The notes beneath the pieces are model-generated. The model saw nothing but the letters and a program-made list of their open reading frames with translations. It ran no database searches and was not told where the DNA came from. From Verrucomicrobiia bacterium (GTDB lineage Bacteria > Verrucomicrobiota > Verrucomicrobiia > Limisphaerales > UBA1100), in contig JAAZZB010000072.1 of assembly GCA_014239365.1 (NCBI GenBank), positions 1-47,587 of the forward strand: a stretch of DNA of 47,587 nt, in the 5' to 3' direction. The translations under genes and the position numbers were made by a program. Position 1 is the first letter of the stretch, and every line of letters begins with the position of its first letter. Positions 15,414 to 23,572 of this stretch are shown in pieces.

Positions 15414-18083
15414 TCAGGCGTCGGCGAGGTATTCGATGGCCTCGCGGGTTTGTTGCTCCTTTTGCTGCCACTCGGCGAGGCGATCTTTGGCCTCTTGCAA
15501 AACTTCTTCCGGCGCACGTTCGGTGAATTTTGGGTTGTTCAACTTGGCATCGGCTTTCTGAATTTCGCTGGCGATTTTTTCCAACTGTTTTTCCAAGCGC
15601 ACCTTTTCGGCGTCCACATCGATCAATCCATCGAGCGGCAAATACAATTCGCCCAGCGCCGAGCGCGCGACGGGCGTGCCTTTGCGCGGCGCGTAATCGG
15701 CATCAACTTTCAAGCTCTCGGCGTTCAGCAAACTTTGGATGACTTCCACTTCGTACGCATCGAGCTTCGCGGCGGGTTTGATAATGTAATCAATTTTTTT
15801 TGCAAACGGAATGTTACCGATGCCGCGCAGGTTGCGGCCGGCGGTGACGAGTTCGTGCTTGGCGGCGACGAGGTCATCAATGGTTTCGTCCAGCGCGTAG
15901 TGCTCTTTGAAATCATCCTGAAATGATTTTGGCCAATGAGCGGTCATGATCGTTTGGCCGCCTTGATCGTCGGGCATCTCGGCGGAGAAACCGAGTCCGT
16001 GCCAAAGTTCTTCCGTGATGAACGGCATAAATGGATGGAACAATCGCAGCGTGTGGCCGGTCACAAAATCGAACACCGCCAGCACGTTGGCTTTGCGCGC
16101 GGCGTCTTCGCTGAAGAATGTGGCTTTGCAGGATTCCACATACCAATCGCAAAACTCGCTCCAGAAAAAACGATACAACGTCGCCGTGGCATCGGTGAAA
16201 CGATACGCCGCGAACGCATCGGTGACCTCAGTAATGGCTTGGTCGAGCCGCCGCAAAATCCACCGGTCATCGCTGGTGAGCAGCGTGGGATCAATCTCGC
16301 CTTCGGTTTCGCCACCTTGCATTTGGCGGAAGCGGCAGGCGTTCCAAAGTTTGTTGCAAAAGTTGCGGCCGAGCTCGACATCCTTTTCGTCGAAGAGCAC
16401 ATCCGCCCCCAACGGCGCGCTGCGCATCGTGCCAAAACGCAGGGCATCCGCGCTGTATTGCTCGATGAGCTCCAGCGGATCGGGCGAGTTGCCGAGGCTC
16501 TTGGACATTTTGCGGCCTTTTTTGTCGCGCACAATGCCGGTAAAATAAACATTGCGAAACGGCAAATCGCCTTTGTATTCGTAGCCCGCCATGATCATTC
16601 GGGCGACCCAAAAGAAAATGATGTCCGGCCCCGTGACGAGGTCGGTGGTGGGATAAAATTTCTTGAGCGTCTCCGTGTCGCCCGGCCAACCCATCGTCGC
16701 AAACGGCCATAGCCACGAGCTGCACCACGTATCGAGCACATCGGGATCTTGTTCCCAGCCATCGCCTTCCGGCGCTTCGAGCCCGCAGTGAATTTCTTCG
16801 CCGCGATACCAAACCGGAATGCGATGGCCCCACCAAAGCTGGCGACTGATGCACCAATCCTGCAAACCATCCATCCAGTAATCGTACGTCTTCGACCAAC
16901 GCTCGGGATAAAATTTCAGCGCGCCGTTGGCCACACATTCGCGTGACTGCTCTTGGCTCGGATATTTCAAAAACCACTGCTCCGAAAGCCGCGGCTCGAT
17001 AGGCACGTCGGCGCGTTCGCTGAAGCCAACGTTGTTTTTGTAATCCTCGGCCTTGATCAGCGCGCCCATTTCTTCGAGCTTCGCGGTGGCGACTTTGCGC
17101 GCCTCGAAGCGATCAAGTCCGTCTAAGTCCGCGCCGGCCAGTTCGTTCATTTTGCCGTTGGCATTGATGACGTCGATGACCTCCAGCTTGTGACGTTGGC
17201 CGATTTCAAAATCTGCTTTGTCGTGCGCGGGCGTGACCTTGAGCACGCCCGTGCCAAATTCAATATCGATGTGCTCGTCGGCCACGATGGGCAAGTGCGC
17301 TTGGTTCTCAACCGGCAACGGCCGCACGGCGTGTTTGCCAATGAGGTTTGCGTAGCGCGGGTCGTTCGGATTCACCGCGATGCCGCTGTCGCCGGGGATG
17401 GTTTCCGGCCGCGTGGTGGCAATCTCCAGCCACGTGTCCGGCTCCTCAACCACTTGCACTTTGAAATAAAAGAGCTGGCTGTTTTGCTCTTTCATGATGA
17501 CCTCTTCGTCCGAAAGCGCCGTCAACGATTTCGGACACCAGTTCACCATTCGTTTACCGCGATAAATTAATCCCTTTTTGTAAAGATCCACGAACACGCG
17601 TTGCACACACTTCGTGTAGTTTTCATCCATCGTGAAGCGCAGGCGCGACCAATCGCAACTCGCGCCGAGCTTTTTCAACTGATCGATGATGATGCCGCCG
17701 TGCTTCTCTTTCCATTCCCAAATATGCTCGAGCAGTTTCTCGCGCCCGAGATCATCGCGATGCTTCATCACGCCTTCCTTGCGCAGCGCGCGCTCCACCA
17801 CGTTCTGCGTCGCGATGCCCGCGTGATCCGTGCCCGGCAACCACAGCACCTCCTTGCCATCCATCCGCGCCTTGCGCGCGAGAATGTCTTGGATGGTATT
17901 ATTAAGCACATGCCCCATGTGCAACACGCCCGTGACATTCGGTGGCGGAATGACAATCGAATACGCCGGCCGCGCTTCACTCACGCGCTCGGGATCCGCC
18001 GTGAAACACTCGTGCTCCTCCCAGAACGAATACCATTTAGTTTCAACCGCTTGCGGTTCGTATGCTTTTGGAATTTCTGCCAT
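15414..18083 (-). CDS. valS: Valine-tRNA ligase
   Basis: An 889-residue class I aminoacyl-tRNA synthetase that charges tRNA-Val and edits threonine. The HIGH-type motif is in 'PPPNVTGVLHMGHVLN' (about 47-62), the editing domain has 'IATTRPETIPGDSGIAV', and the KMSKS motif is in 'KGRKMSKSLGNSPDPLELI'. A C-terminal coiled coil ('EKVRLEKQLEKIASEIQKAD') is typical of ValRS. Its ATG overlaps the TGA of the upstream PIN toxin gene (TGATG), and no separate promoter gap exists, which ties valS expression to the toxin-antitoxin genes. Confidence 0.97.
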   Translation of the reverse strand: MAEIPKAYEPQAVETKWYSFWEEHECFTADPERVSEARPAYSIVIPPPNVTGVLHMGHVLNNTIQDILARKARMDGKEVLWLPGTDHAGIATQNVVERALRKEGVMKHRDDLGREKLLEHIWEWKEKHGGIIIDQLKKLGASCDWSRLRFTMDENYTKCVQRVFVDLYKKGLIYRGKRMVNWCPKSLTALSDEEVIMKEQNSQLFYFKVQVVEEPDTWLEIATTRPETIPGDSGIAVNPNDPRYANLIGKHAVRPLPVENQAHLPIVADEHIDIEFGTGVLKVTPAHDKADFEIGQRHKLEVIDVINANGKMNELAGADLDGLDRFEARKVATAKLEEMGALIKAEDYKNNVGFSERADVPIEPRLSEQWFLKYPSQEQSRECVANGALKFYPERWSKTYDYWMDGLQDWCISRQLWWGHRIPVWYRGEEIHCGLEAPEGDGWEQDPDVLDTWCSSWLWPFATMGWPGDTETLKKFYPTTDLVTGPDIIFFWVARMIMAGYEYKGDLPFRNVYFTGIVRDKKGRKMSKSLGNSPDPLELIEQYSADALRFGTMRSAPLGADVLFDEKDVELGRNFCNKLWNACRFRQMQGGETEGEIDPTLLTSDDRWILRRLDQAITEVTDAFAAYRFTDATATLYRFFWSEFCDWYVESCKATFFSEDAARKANVLAVFDFVTGHTLRLFHPFMPFITEELWHGLGFSAEMPDDQGGQTIMTAHWPKSFQDDFKEHYALDETIDDLVAAKHELVTAGRNLRGIGNIPFAKKIDYIIKPAAKLDAYEVEVIQSLLNAESLKVDADYAPRKGTPVARSALGELYLPLDGLIDVDAEKVRLEKQLEKIASEIQKADAKLNNPKFTERAPEEVLQEAKDRLAEWQQKEQQTREAIEYLADA

Positions 18084-18493
18084 CAGTTAATTATTTCAAA
18101 GTCACCAAACTGTTCAAAGTGGCGGTCAAACGTGACCACCCGTTTCAACCCCAACCGCTCCATCACCACAAACGAAACCGCATCGCAAAACGAAAACGAC
18201 TTGTCCCGATGCACCCGCAAAATGTCCAGCGCCTTTTGCTGATCGGCAATGGACGGATTTTCATACTGCATAATTGGGCTCTCAAAAAAATCTTCAATGA
18301 TCATCTGGCGCAGCAGTGGATATCTTGAAAAATGAGCGTGCACTTCGGCAAAAACGAAGGAGGTGCAAACCATTCCAAATCTCTGTTCGTGAAGTTCATT
18401 TGCAATCACCTCCGAATAAGGGTGCCGCTCATCACGCGTTTCCCTCAGCGCAATCCAGAAGGACGCATCAATAAAAACCTGACGATCACTCAT
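18083..18493 (-). CDS. PIN-domain toxin (VapC-like)
   Basis: A 136-residue PIN-domain ribonuclease candidate. Acidic residues are Asp9 (VFIDASFWIAL), Glu50 (FVFAEVHA), Asp104 (FSFCDAVSFVV) and Asp123 (VTFDRHF), the full PIN set. The gene overlaps the upstream antitoxin by ATGA and the downstream valS by TGATG, so it is translationally locked between them. The C-terminus 'FEQFGDFEIIN' is normal for the family, so it looks intact. Confidence 0.9.
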   Translation of the reverse strand: MSDRQVFIDASFWIALRETRDERHPYSEVIANELHEQRFGMVCTSFVFAEVHAHFSRYPLLRQMIIEDFFESPIMQYENPSIADQQKALDILRVHRDKSFSFCDAVSFVVMERLGLKRVVTFDRHFEQFGDFEIIN

Positions 18494-18948
18494 TCAGATT
18501 GCTTTGATTCAAATGGAAGGCAATGAATAATTGTTCCGATGTCGCCCTCCCCCTCTTCCACCGGCGGCGCTTCCACCCATTCGCCATCCACCTTCACCCA
18601 TTTTTTTGGAGCGCCGTAAATATAGTGGTCGTGATTAATAGCAGCATCCTCGTGCCCCTCATAAGTGGGGTCAAAAGGCGTCGGCCGCAACAGCGGATTA
18701 TTCGCCCACGCCTCCTCGGGGATTTCCATTTTCTCGTCGATGAAGGATCGAATCACCGCGGCCATTGGTTCTTCGCGGCGCTTGGCTTCTGCTTGGCAGA
18801 AGTTGTATTCGGACTGGCGAAGGTAAATTTGCGTGCGCACCATCGGCTCCTTCGCCGCTGGCTCATCCGCCGACAAAGCGGTTTCCTTGAGAATCATCGG
18901 CGCTCCCCCAGTGTTTCCGCTTTTTCTGCCTGTTTTACCGCGTTTCAT
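18490..18948 (-). CDS. RHH-type antitoxin for the PIN toxin
   Basis: A 152-residue protein with a ribbon-helix-helix-like segment at about 36-75 ('VRTQIYLRQSEYNFCQAEAK' then 'MAAVIRSFIDEKM'), the usual DNA-binding part of VapB/CopG-type antitoxins. The long C-terminal part, with 'FDPTYEGHEDAAINHDHYIYG' acidic and aromatic residues, would contact the toxin. The ATG at 18948 is preceded 9 bp away by a perfect 16-bp palindrome and a good promoter. It is larger than the typical 70-90 residues. An internal Met at residue 18 is an alternative start. Confidence 0.8.
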   Translation of the reverse strand: MKRGKTGRKSGNTGGAPMILKETALSADEPAAKEPMVRTQIYLRQSEYNFCQAEAKRREEPMAAVIRSFIDEKMEIPEEAWANNPLLRPTPFDPTYEGHEDAAINHDHYIYGAPKKWVKVDGEWVEAPPVEEGEGDIGTIIHCLPFESKQSE

Positions 18949-18954
18949 CCGCTA

Positions 18955-18982
18955 AACATACATCGCGATGTATAGATGTCAA
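18955..18982 (-). promoter_or_regulatory. Promoter and perfect palindromic operator of the RHH/PIN-valS operon
   Basis: On the minus strand TTGACA (18982-18977) and TATGTT (18960-18955) are 16 nt apart. Between and partly over them lies the perfect palindrome ATACATCGCGATGTAT (18958-18973), suited to autorepression by the antitoxin. The -10 ends 6 nt before the ATG at 18948, so the mRNA is predicted to be leaderless. It is the only obvious promoter upstream of valS. Confidence 0.6.
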
Positions 18983-18983
18983 A

Positions 18984-20546
18984 TCACTTTTTTAACAAAC
19001 GAAATTCGATGCTATCGAGCAATGCCTGCAAACTGGCTTCGATGATATTTTCGTTTACGCCCACGGTGTACCAACGGTCTTTGCCGTCGGTGGATTCAAT
19101 CAGCACGCGGGTTTTTGCAGCGGTGCCGGTGGTGCTGTTGAGTATCCGCACTTTATAATCCGTCAACCGCACTTGCTTGAGCGCCGGATAAAATCCTCGC
19201 AACGCATTGCGCAGCGCTTGGTCGAGCGCGTTCACGGGGCCATCGCCATCGGCCACGGTGTGGGCAGACTTGTCGCCAACACGCACTTTCACCGTCGCTT
19301 CACAAACGTGATCGGCCGCATCGCCGCGCATTGAAACGTGATACGCTTCCAAATCAAACGCCGGCTCCACGCGACCGAGCGCCTTGCGGATGAGTAGCGC
19401 GAGTGAGCCTTCGGCGCCTTCGTAATCGTAGCCGAGATGTTCCTGCTCTTTCACGCGCGCAAGAATGTCTTTAAGCTCCGGCGCATCATTGGCAATGCGG
19501 ATGCCCATCTCCTGCGCCTTCATCACGATGTTGCTGCGCCCGGCGAGATCGCTCACGAGAATGCGCCGCGCGTTGCCAACCACTTCCGGATTGGTGTGCT
19601 CAAAACTGGACGCCACTTTTTGCACGGCGTTCACGTGCATCCCGCCTTTGTGCGCGAAGGCGGTTCCGCCCACCCACGGTTGATGGCGATCCGGAACAAG
19701 GTTGGCCACTTCATCAATGAAGCGCGAAACCTCGCGCAGTTTTTTCAAACGCGCTTTCGGCATCGAACGCCGCCCCATCTTCAATGCGATATTTGGAATC
19801 GCGCTGGTGAGATTGCAATTACCCGTGCGCTCGCCGTAGCCATTGATGGTGCCTTGCACCTGTGTGGCACCCTGCTCCACCGCCACCAACGCGTTCGCCA
19901 CGCCGAGGCCAATGTCGTTGTGCGTGTGGATGCCAATGGGGCACGAAAGTTCTTTGCGCGCCGTCGCGGTGATGGCCGCCACTTCGCTGGGCAGCGTGCC
20001 GCCGTTGGTATCGCACAACACCACAAAATCTGCGCCCGCCGCTTCGGCTGCTTTCCAGGTGGCCATCGCGTATTCGGGGTCGTCCTTAAATCCATCGAGC
20101 GCGTGCTCAGCGTCGTAGATGACTTTGCGTTTGTTTTTTTTCAGAAACGCAATCGTGTCGGCGATCATCGCGATGTTTTCGTCCGGCGTAGTTCGCAGCA
20201 CTTCCTTCACGTGCAACAGCCACGTCTTGCCAAAAATAGTGACCACCGGCGTCTTGGCATCGATCAGCAATTTCACTTGCGGATCATCCTTCGCCGAAAC
20301 TTTCTTCCGCCGCGTGGAGCCAAAGGCCGCGATCTGCGCGTGTTTCCATTTGCGCTTGGCCGCTTGTTTGAAAAATTCGATGTCCTTCGGATTGCTCCCC
20401 GGCCAACCACCCTCCACGTAATGCACGCCGAACGCATCGAGCCGCTCGGCCACGCGAAGCTTGTCCGCCACCGAAAAACTCACACCTTCGCCCTGCGTAC
20501 CATCGCGCAGCGTCGTGTCATAGATTTCAACCCGTTCCTTGCTCAT
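18984..20546 (-). CDS. cimA: Citramalate synthase (CimA type)
   Basis: A 520-residue enzyme of the isopropylmalate/citramalate synthase family, condensing pyruvate and acetyl-CoA to (R)-citramalate for isoleucine synthesis. 'VEIYDTTLRDGTQGEGVSFS' is the N-terminal metal and substrate site, 'GIHTHNDIGLGVANAL' gives the metal-binding HxH, and 'GTINGYGERTGNCNL' is typical of CimA rather than LeuA. A LeuA-type allosteric dimer domain ends the protein. The start is the ATG at 20546 (MSKERVEIYD); four extra codons upstream are less likely. It shares an operon direction with the small gene upstream. Confidence 0.9.
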   Translation of the reverse strand: MSKERVEIYDTTLRDGTQGEGVSFSVADKLRVAERLDAFGVHYVEGGWPGSNPKDIEFFKQAAKRKWKHAQIAAFGSTRRKKVSAKDDPQVKLLIDAKTPVVTIFGKTWLLHVKEVLRTTPDENIAMIADTIAFLKKNKRKVIYDAEHALDGFKDDPEYAMATWKAAEAAGADFVVLCDTNGGTLPSEVAAITATARKELSCPIGIHTHNDIGLGVANALVAVEQGATQVQGTINGYGERTGNCNLTSAIPNIALKMGRRSMPKARLKKLREVSRFIDEVANLVPDRHQPWVGGTAFAHKGGMHVNAVQKVASSFEHTNPEVVGNARRILVSDLAGRSNIVMKAQEMGIRIANDAPELKDILARVKEQEHLGYDYEGAEGSLALLIRKALGRVEPAFDLEAYHVSMRGDAADHVCEATVKVRVGDKSAHTVADGDGPVNALDQALRNALRGFYPALKQVRLTDYKVRILNSTTGTAAKTRVLIESTDGKDRWYTVGVNENIIEASLQALLDSIEFRLLKK

Positions 20547-20624
20547 CACCCCCGCCAAGCGGGAGGCGAGTTCTACGCCAAAGGCACTTGCCTTGCAAAC
20601 CTCAAACGGCTCGTTTCCAGCAGC

Positions 20625-20849
20625 TTACGCCGGAAAGGACACCGCCCGCGTCGGCGGAAATTCCAAGCGCCCCTGCACCGCCCGCGGCGTGGGCGGCGCG
20701 TCATCCGCATCGATCATCTTGCGGATTTGATCAAACCACCAACTCGCCCGCGCCACCCGCCGCCGCTTACGCGGCACCGCCGCACGAATCACATTGCGAT
20801 CAAAACCCAACTCCATTTGCTCAACTTGCTCATTCAGTTCTTTGTACAT
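20625..20849 (-). CDS. Small basic protein of unknown function
   Basis: A 74-residue protein with N-terminus MYKELNEQVEQMELGFDRNV. AAGGAG stands 7 nt before the ATG at 20849, which decides the start; a longer in-frame start at 20909 would place the N-terminus across an inverted repeat. The middle is basic (PRKRRRVARASWWFDQIRKM), possibly nucleic-acid binding, and the end is proline-rich. I do not recognise the family. It lies 78 bp upstream of cimA on the same strand and divergent from cysS. Confidence 0.7.
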   Translation of the reverse strand: MYKELNEQVEQMELGFDRNVIRAAVPRKRRRVARASWWFDQIRKMIDADDAPPTPRAVQGRLEFPPTRAVSFPA

Positions 20850-20882
20850 TTTAGTTCTCCTTGGTTCGTGTTCAAACTCTGC

Positions 20883-20921
20883 GGACAGTATCTCACGCAC
20901 ATAGGACATTTACTGTCCTAT
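20883..20921. promoter_or_regulatory. Candidate operator: GGACA-type inverted repeats
   Basis: ATAGGACA (20901-20908) and TGTCCTAT (20914-20921) form a perfect 8-bp inverted repeat with a 5-nt spacer, and a further half-site GGACAGTA lies at 20883-20890. The cluster sits in the divergent region between the small 74-aa gene and cysS, so a regulator could control either. No regulator is identified. Confidence 0.45.
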
Positions 20922-20971
20922 CTAAAAATAATTTCGCCACCCGTGCCCTCCCCCGTTAGGTTGCCGCGCGT

Positions 20972-22384
20972 ATGGCGTTGCATTTGCATAATACTCTTTC
21001 CCGAAAGGTGGAGCCTTTTGTGCCGTTGGAATCCGATGGCGCGGTGGGGATGTATTGCTGTGGGCCGACGGTTCACGACTTTGCGCACATTGGAAATTTC
21101 CGGACGTTTGTGTTTGCGGATTTGGTGCGGCGGTATTTGGAGTTTCGCGGATACGCGGTCAACCACGTGATGAACATCACGGATGTGGAGGATAAAATCA
21201 TCCGGCGCGTGCGCGAGCAAAACACCACGCTGGCGGAGTACACGGCGAAATATGAGGACGCATTTTTTGCTGACCTCAAGGTGCTTAACTGCACCGAGGC
21301 CCATCACATCCCAAAGGCGACGGATCACATTCCGGAGATGATCGATATCATTAGCAAGTTGATGGAGCGTGGCATTGCGTATCAAGCGGCGGATCAATCG
21401 ATTTATTTTTCCATTGAAAACTATCAGGGTTGCGGCTGCCAATACGGGCGGCTGGTGAAACTCAATTTCGAGGAGATGCGGCAAGGCGAACGCGTGAGCG
21501 ATGACGAATACGAAAAGGAATCGCTCGCCGACTTCGCCCTATGGAAAGCGCGCGTTCCGGATGATGGCGAAGTGTTTTGGCCCAGCCCGTGGGGCGAAGG
21601 GCGGCCGGGATGGCACATCGAGTGCAGCGCGATGAGCATGAAACTGCTCGGCACGAGTTTCGATTTGCATCTCGGCGGCGAGGACCTTGCCTTCCCGCAT
21701 CACGAAGATGAGATCGCCCAAAGCGAAGGCGCGGGCGTTCAGGAAGAAGGCAAGCCGTTCGTGAAACATTGGCTGCACGGCGCGCATCTTTTGGTGGAGG
21801 GCAAAAAGATGAGCAAAAGCCTCGGCAACTTTTTCACGCTGCGCGACTTGCTGGACAAAGGCTACGATGGCCGCGAAGTGCGCCAATTGATGATCAGTGC
21901 GCACTACCGCGAGACGTTCAATTTCACCATGTCCGGCCTCGACGGCGCGCGTACGGCGATGAATCGCATCGACGAATGCGTCGGCAAACTCCGCGAGCTT
22001 GCCGATGGTGCCACAGCGGATGCTGCACCGGAGGTCATCGAAAAATTTACTGCCGCCCTCGACGACGACCTCAATGTTTCCAGCGCGTGGGGCGTGGTGT
22101 TCGATTGGGTGCGCGATTGTAATCGTCGCCTCGCCGAAAACCAAATGGACTCCACCACCGCCGCTGCCGAATTGGCCGCGTGGGAACGCATCGACACTGT
22201 CCTCGGCGTGGGCAAAGCGGAAGAGGAAGCGCCAGCGGAACTCACCGCGCTGCTCGAAGAACGCGCCGCAGCGCGCGCGGCAAAAGACTTTGCCCGCGCG
22301 GATGCGATCCGAGATGAGTTGGCGGAACAAGGCTGGGCGATTGAGGATACGGCGAAGGGGGCGAAACTGAAGCGGGCAAAATGA
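20972..22384 (+). CDS. cysS: Cysteine-tRNA ligase
   Basis: A 470-residue class I synthetase that charges tRNA-Cys. 'MYCCGPTVHDFAHIGNFRTF' (27-46) has the zinc-ligand cysteine and the HIGH-type motif, 'GWHIECSAM' and 'DLAFPHHEDEIAQSE' provide the other zinc ligands, and KMSKSLGN is followed by 'FFTLRDLLDKGYDGREVR'. Length is normal. An interspersed repeat separates it from tmk on the same strand. Confidence 0.97.
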   Translation: MALHLHNTLSRKVEPFVPLESDGAVGMYCCGPTVHDFAHIGNFRTFVFADLVRRYLEFRGYAVNHVMNITDVEDKIIRRVREQNTTLAEYTAKYEDAFFADLKVLNCTEAHHIPKATDHIPEMIDIISKLMERGIAYQAADQSIYFSIENYQGCGCQYGRLVKLNFEEMRQGERVSDDEYEKESLADFALWKARVPDDGEVFWPSPWGEGRPGWHIECSAMSMKLLGTSFDLHLGGEDLAFPHHEDEIAQSEGAGVQEEGKPFVKHWLHGAHLLVEGKKMSKSLGNFFTLRDLLDKGYDGREVRQLMISAHYRETFNFTMSGLDGARTAMNRIDECVGKLRELADGATADAAPEVIEKFTAALDDDLNVSSAWGVVFDWVRDCNRRLAENQMDSTTAAAELAAWERIDTVLGVGKAEEEAPAELTALLEERAAARAAKDFARADAIRDELAEQGWAIEDTAKGAKLKRAK

Positions 22385-22512
22385 CCAAGCCTCCAATGAC
22401 CAAATCCCAAGGAAAAACCAAAACCCAAATCCCAATTGACGGAGGGAAAATTTGGGCATTGATTCATTGGGCATTCCTTGCTCATTGCTCATTGCTCATT
22501 GGGAATTAAAAA
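22385..22512. repeat. Interspersed palindromic element of the 'CCCAAT/ATTGGG' type
   Basis: The left half has CCAATGACCAAATCCCAAGG and CCCAAATCCCAATTGACG, the right half TTTGGGCATTGATTCATTGG and three tandem TTGCTCA units before CATTGGGAATT. The halves are imperfectly complementary. It fills the whole cysS-tmk gap and no gene is seen in it. The opposite strand would encode a peptide of the 'FGFWFFLGIWSLEAW' kind, which is a repeat product and not a gene. Confidence 0.6.
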
Positions 22513-23130
22513 ATGTCTCTTTTCATCACATTCGAAGGCACCGAAGGCTGCGGCAAATCGACGCACATTCACAAGCTCACCGAGCGGTTGCAGGCCGATG
22601 GGCACTCGGTGCGTGTGGTGCGCGAACCGGGCGGCACGGAGAGCGGCGAGCAAATTCGCAAGCTACTCAAGCACGGCCCGAAAAACCTCACCGCCGAAGC
22701 CGAACTTTTGCTGATGAACGCCAGCCGCGCGCAGCTGGTGCGGGAAGTAATTCGCCCCGCGTTGGCGGCGGGCGAGGTGGTTTTGTGCGATCGCTTTTAT
22801 GATTCCACCACAGTTTATCAGGGCGCGGGGCGCGGTCTGGATGCGGCGCGGGTGCAGGCGATTATCGATTTTGCGGTGGGCGAAACACGGCCGGATTTGA
22901 CTATTTTGCTGCAGATTCCACTCGGAATCAGCGAAAAACGCCGCGCCAATCGGCGCGGCACGGATCGGTTTGAGTCCGCAAATCGTGAGTTTTTCCAGCG
23001 AATCGAGGACGGTTATGCCGCACTGGCGAAGTCCGAGCCGGAGCGCATCCGCGCCATCAACGCCGATCGGCCGCTCAATGCGGTGCAAGCGAACATTTGG
23101 ACGGCTGTTTCCGGCGCGCTGAAAAGTTGA
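22513..23130 (+). CDS. tmk: Thymidylate kinase
   Basis: A 205-residue dTMP kinase of dTTP synthesis. 'FITFEGTEGCGKSTHIHKL' is the P-loop (GTEGCGKST), 'VVREPGGTESGEQIR' is the DR(E)PGGT motif, and 'VLCDRFYDSTTVYQGAGRGL' has the DR(Y/F) motif. The lid 'RRANRRGTDRFE' is of the E. coli-like arrangement. It precedes rpsT on the same strand, but rpsT has its own promoter overlapping the tmk end. Confidence 0.96.
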   Translation: MSLFITFEGTEGCGKSTHIHKLTERLQADGHSVRVVREPGGTESGEQIRKLLKHGPKNLTAEAELLLMNASRAQLVREVIRPALAAGEVVLCDRFYDSTTVYQGAGRGLDAARVQAIIDFAVGETRPDLTILLQIPLGISEKRRANRRGTDRFESANREFFQRIEDGYAALAKSEPERIRAINADRPLNAVQANIWTAVSGALKS

Positions 23131-23138
23131 GAATGCCG

Positions 23139-23166
23139 TTGACATTCTCGCTGGTTCCGCTAATTT
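23139..23166 (+). promoter_or_regulatory. rpsT promoter
   Basis: TTGACA (23139-23144) and TAATTT (23161-23166) are 16 nt apart and the start codon is at 23183. A 7-bp inverted repeat, GAGAATG (23129-23135) and CATTCTC (23143-23149), overlaps the -35 box and the tmk stop codon; it could be an operator or weak terminator. The sequence after the -10 (CCCGCTCCCTTTT) resembles that after the rpsP -10. Confidence 0.55.
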
Positions 23167-23182
23167 CCCGCTCCCTTTTCGT

Positions 23183-23506
23183 ATGTCAAATCAGGTAAAC
23201 ATTAAAATTAAGAAGGTCAAAGACCTCAAACCCGAGGAACGCCTCGCTTGGCGGCGCGATTATCTTTCACGCAAAACCGGCCGCAAGACCGAGCACAATT
23301 TGCGCGTGAAAGAGAACATCTCCAACCTCCGCCGCACGCTGCGTCAAGTGACCGCCAATGGCGACCAAGCCAAGGCAACCGAGACGCTGCAGAAATTGCA
23401 GAGCGCGCTGGACAAAGCCGCGAAGGTGGGCGTGATGCACAAGCGCACTGCTGCACGCCGCAAGAGTCGCCTCAGCAAAAGCGTGGCCGCGTTGAAGGCC
23501 GCGTAA
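23183..23506 (+). CDS. rpsT: 30S ribosomal protein S20
   Basis: A 107-residue protein whose C-terminal two thirds fit S20: 'RKTEHNLRVKENISNLRRTL', 'LQSALDKAAKVGVMHKRTAA' and 'RRKSRLSKSVAAL'. S20 is usually about 87 residues; here the N-terminus carries an extra segment with 'KVKDLKPEERLAWRRDYLSR' instead of the common short MANIKSAKKR start. It has its own promoter at 23139 and a strong terminator at 23538. Confidence 0.9.
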   Translation: MSNQVNIKIKKVKDLKPEERLAWRRDYLSRKTGRKTEHNLRVKENISNLRRTLRQVTANGDQAKATETLQKLQSALDKAAKVGVMHKRTAARRKSRLSKSVAALKAA

Positions 23507-23537
23507 TCGAAAAGCGATCGGAAAACCAAAAAATTTC

Positions 23538-23568
23538 AAACGCCCGCCGAAAGGTTGGGCGTTTTTTT
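23538..23568 (+). terminator. Rho-independent terminator after rpsT, probably bidirectional
   Basis: AACGCCC (23539-23545) pairs with GGGCGTT (23557-23563) and is followed by seven T residues (23562-23568). On the opposite strand the stem is followed by AAATTTTTT, so it may also end the convergent esterase gene, whose stop codon is only 5 bp away. Confidence 0.85.
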
Positions 23569-23572
23569 GTGC

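Noticed and set aside
19437..21170. 577-codon plus-strand open frame opposite cimA and into cysS
   Set aside because: It is antisense to cimA and overlaps the cysS start in another frame; the translation is His/Arg-rich with no family features, as expected from a GC-rich shadow frame.
21539..22492. 317-codon minus-strand open frame starting in the repeat before tmk
   Set aside because: Its N-terminus is read from the interspersed repeat and the rest is antisense to cysS.
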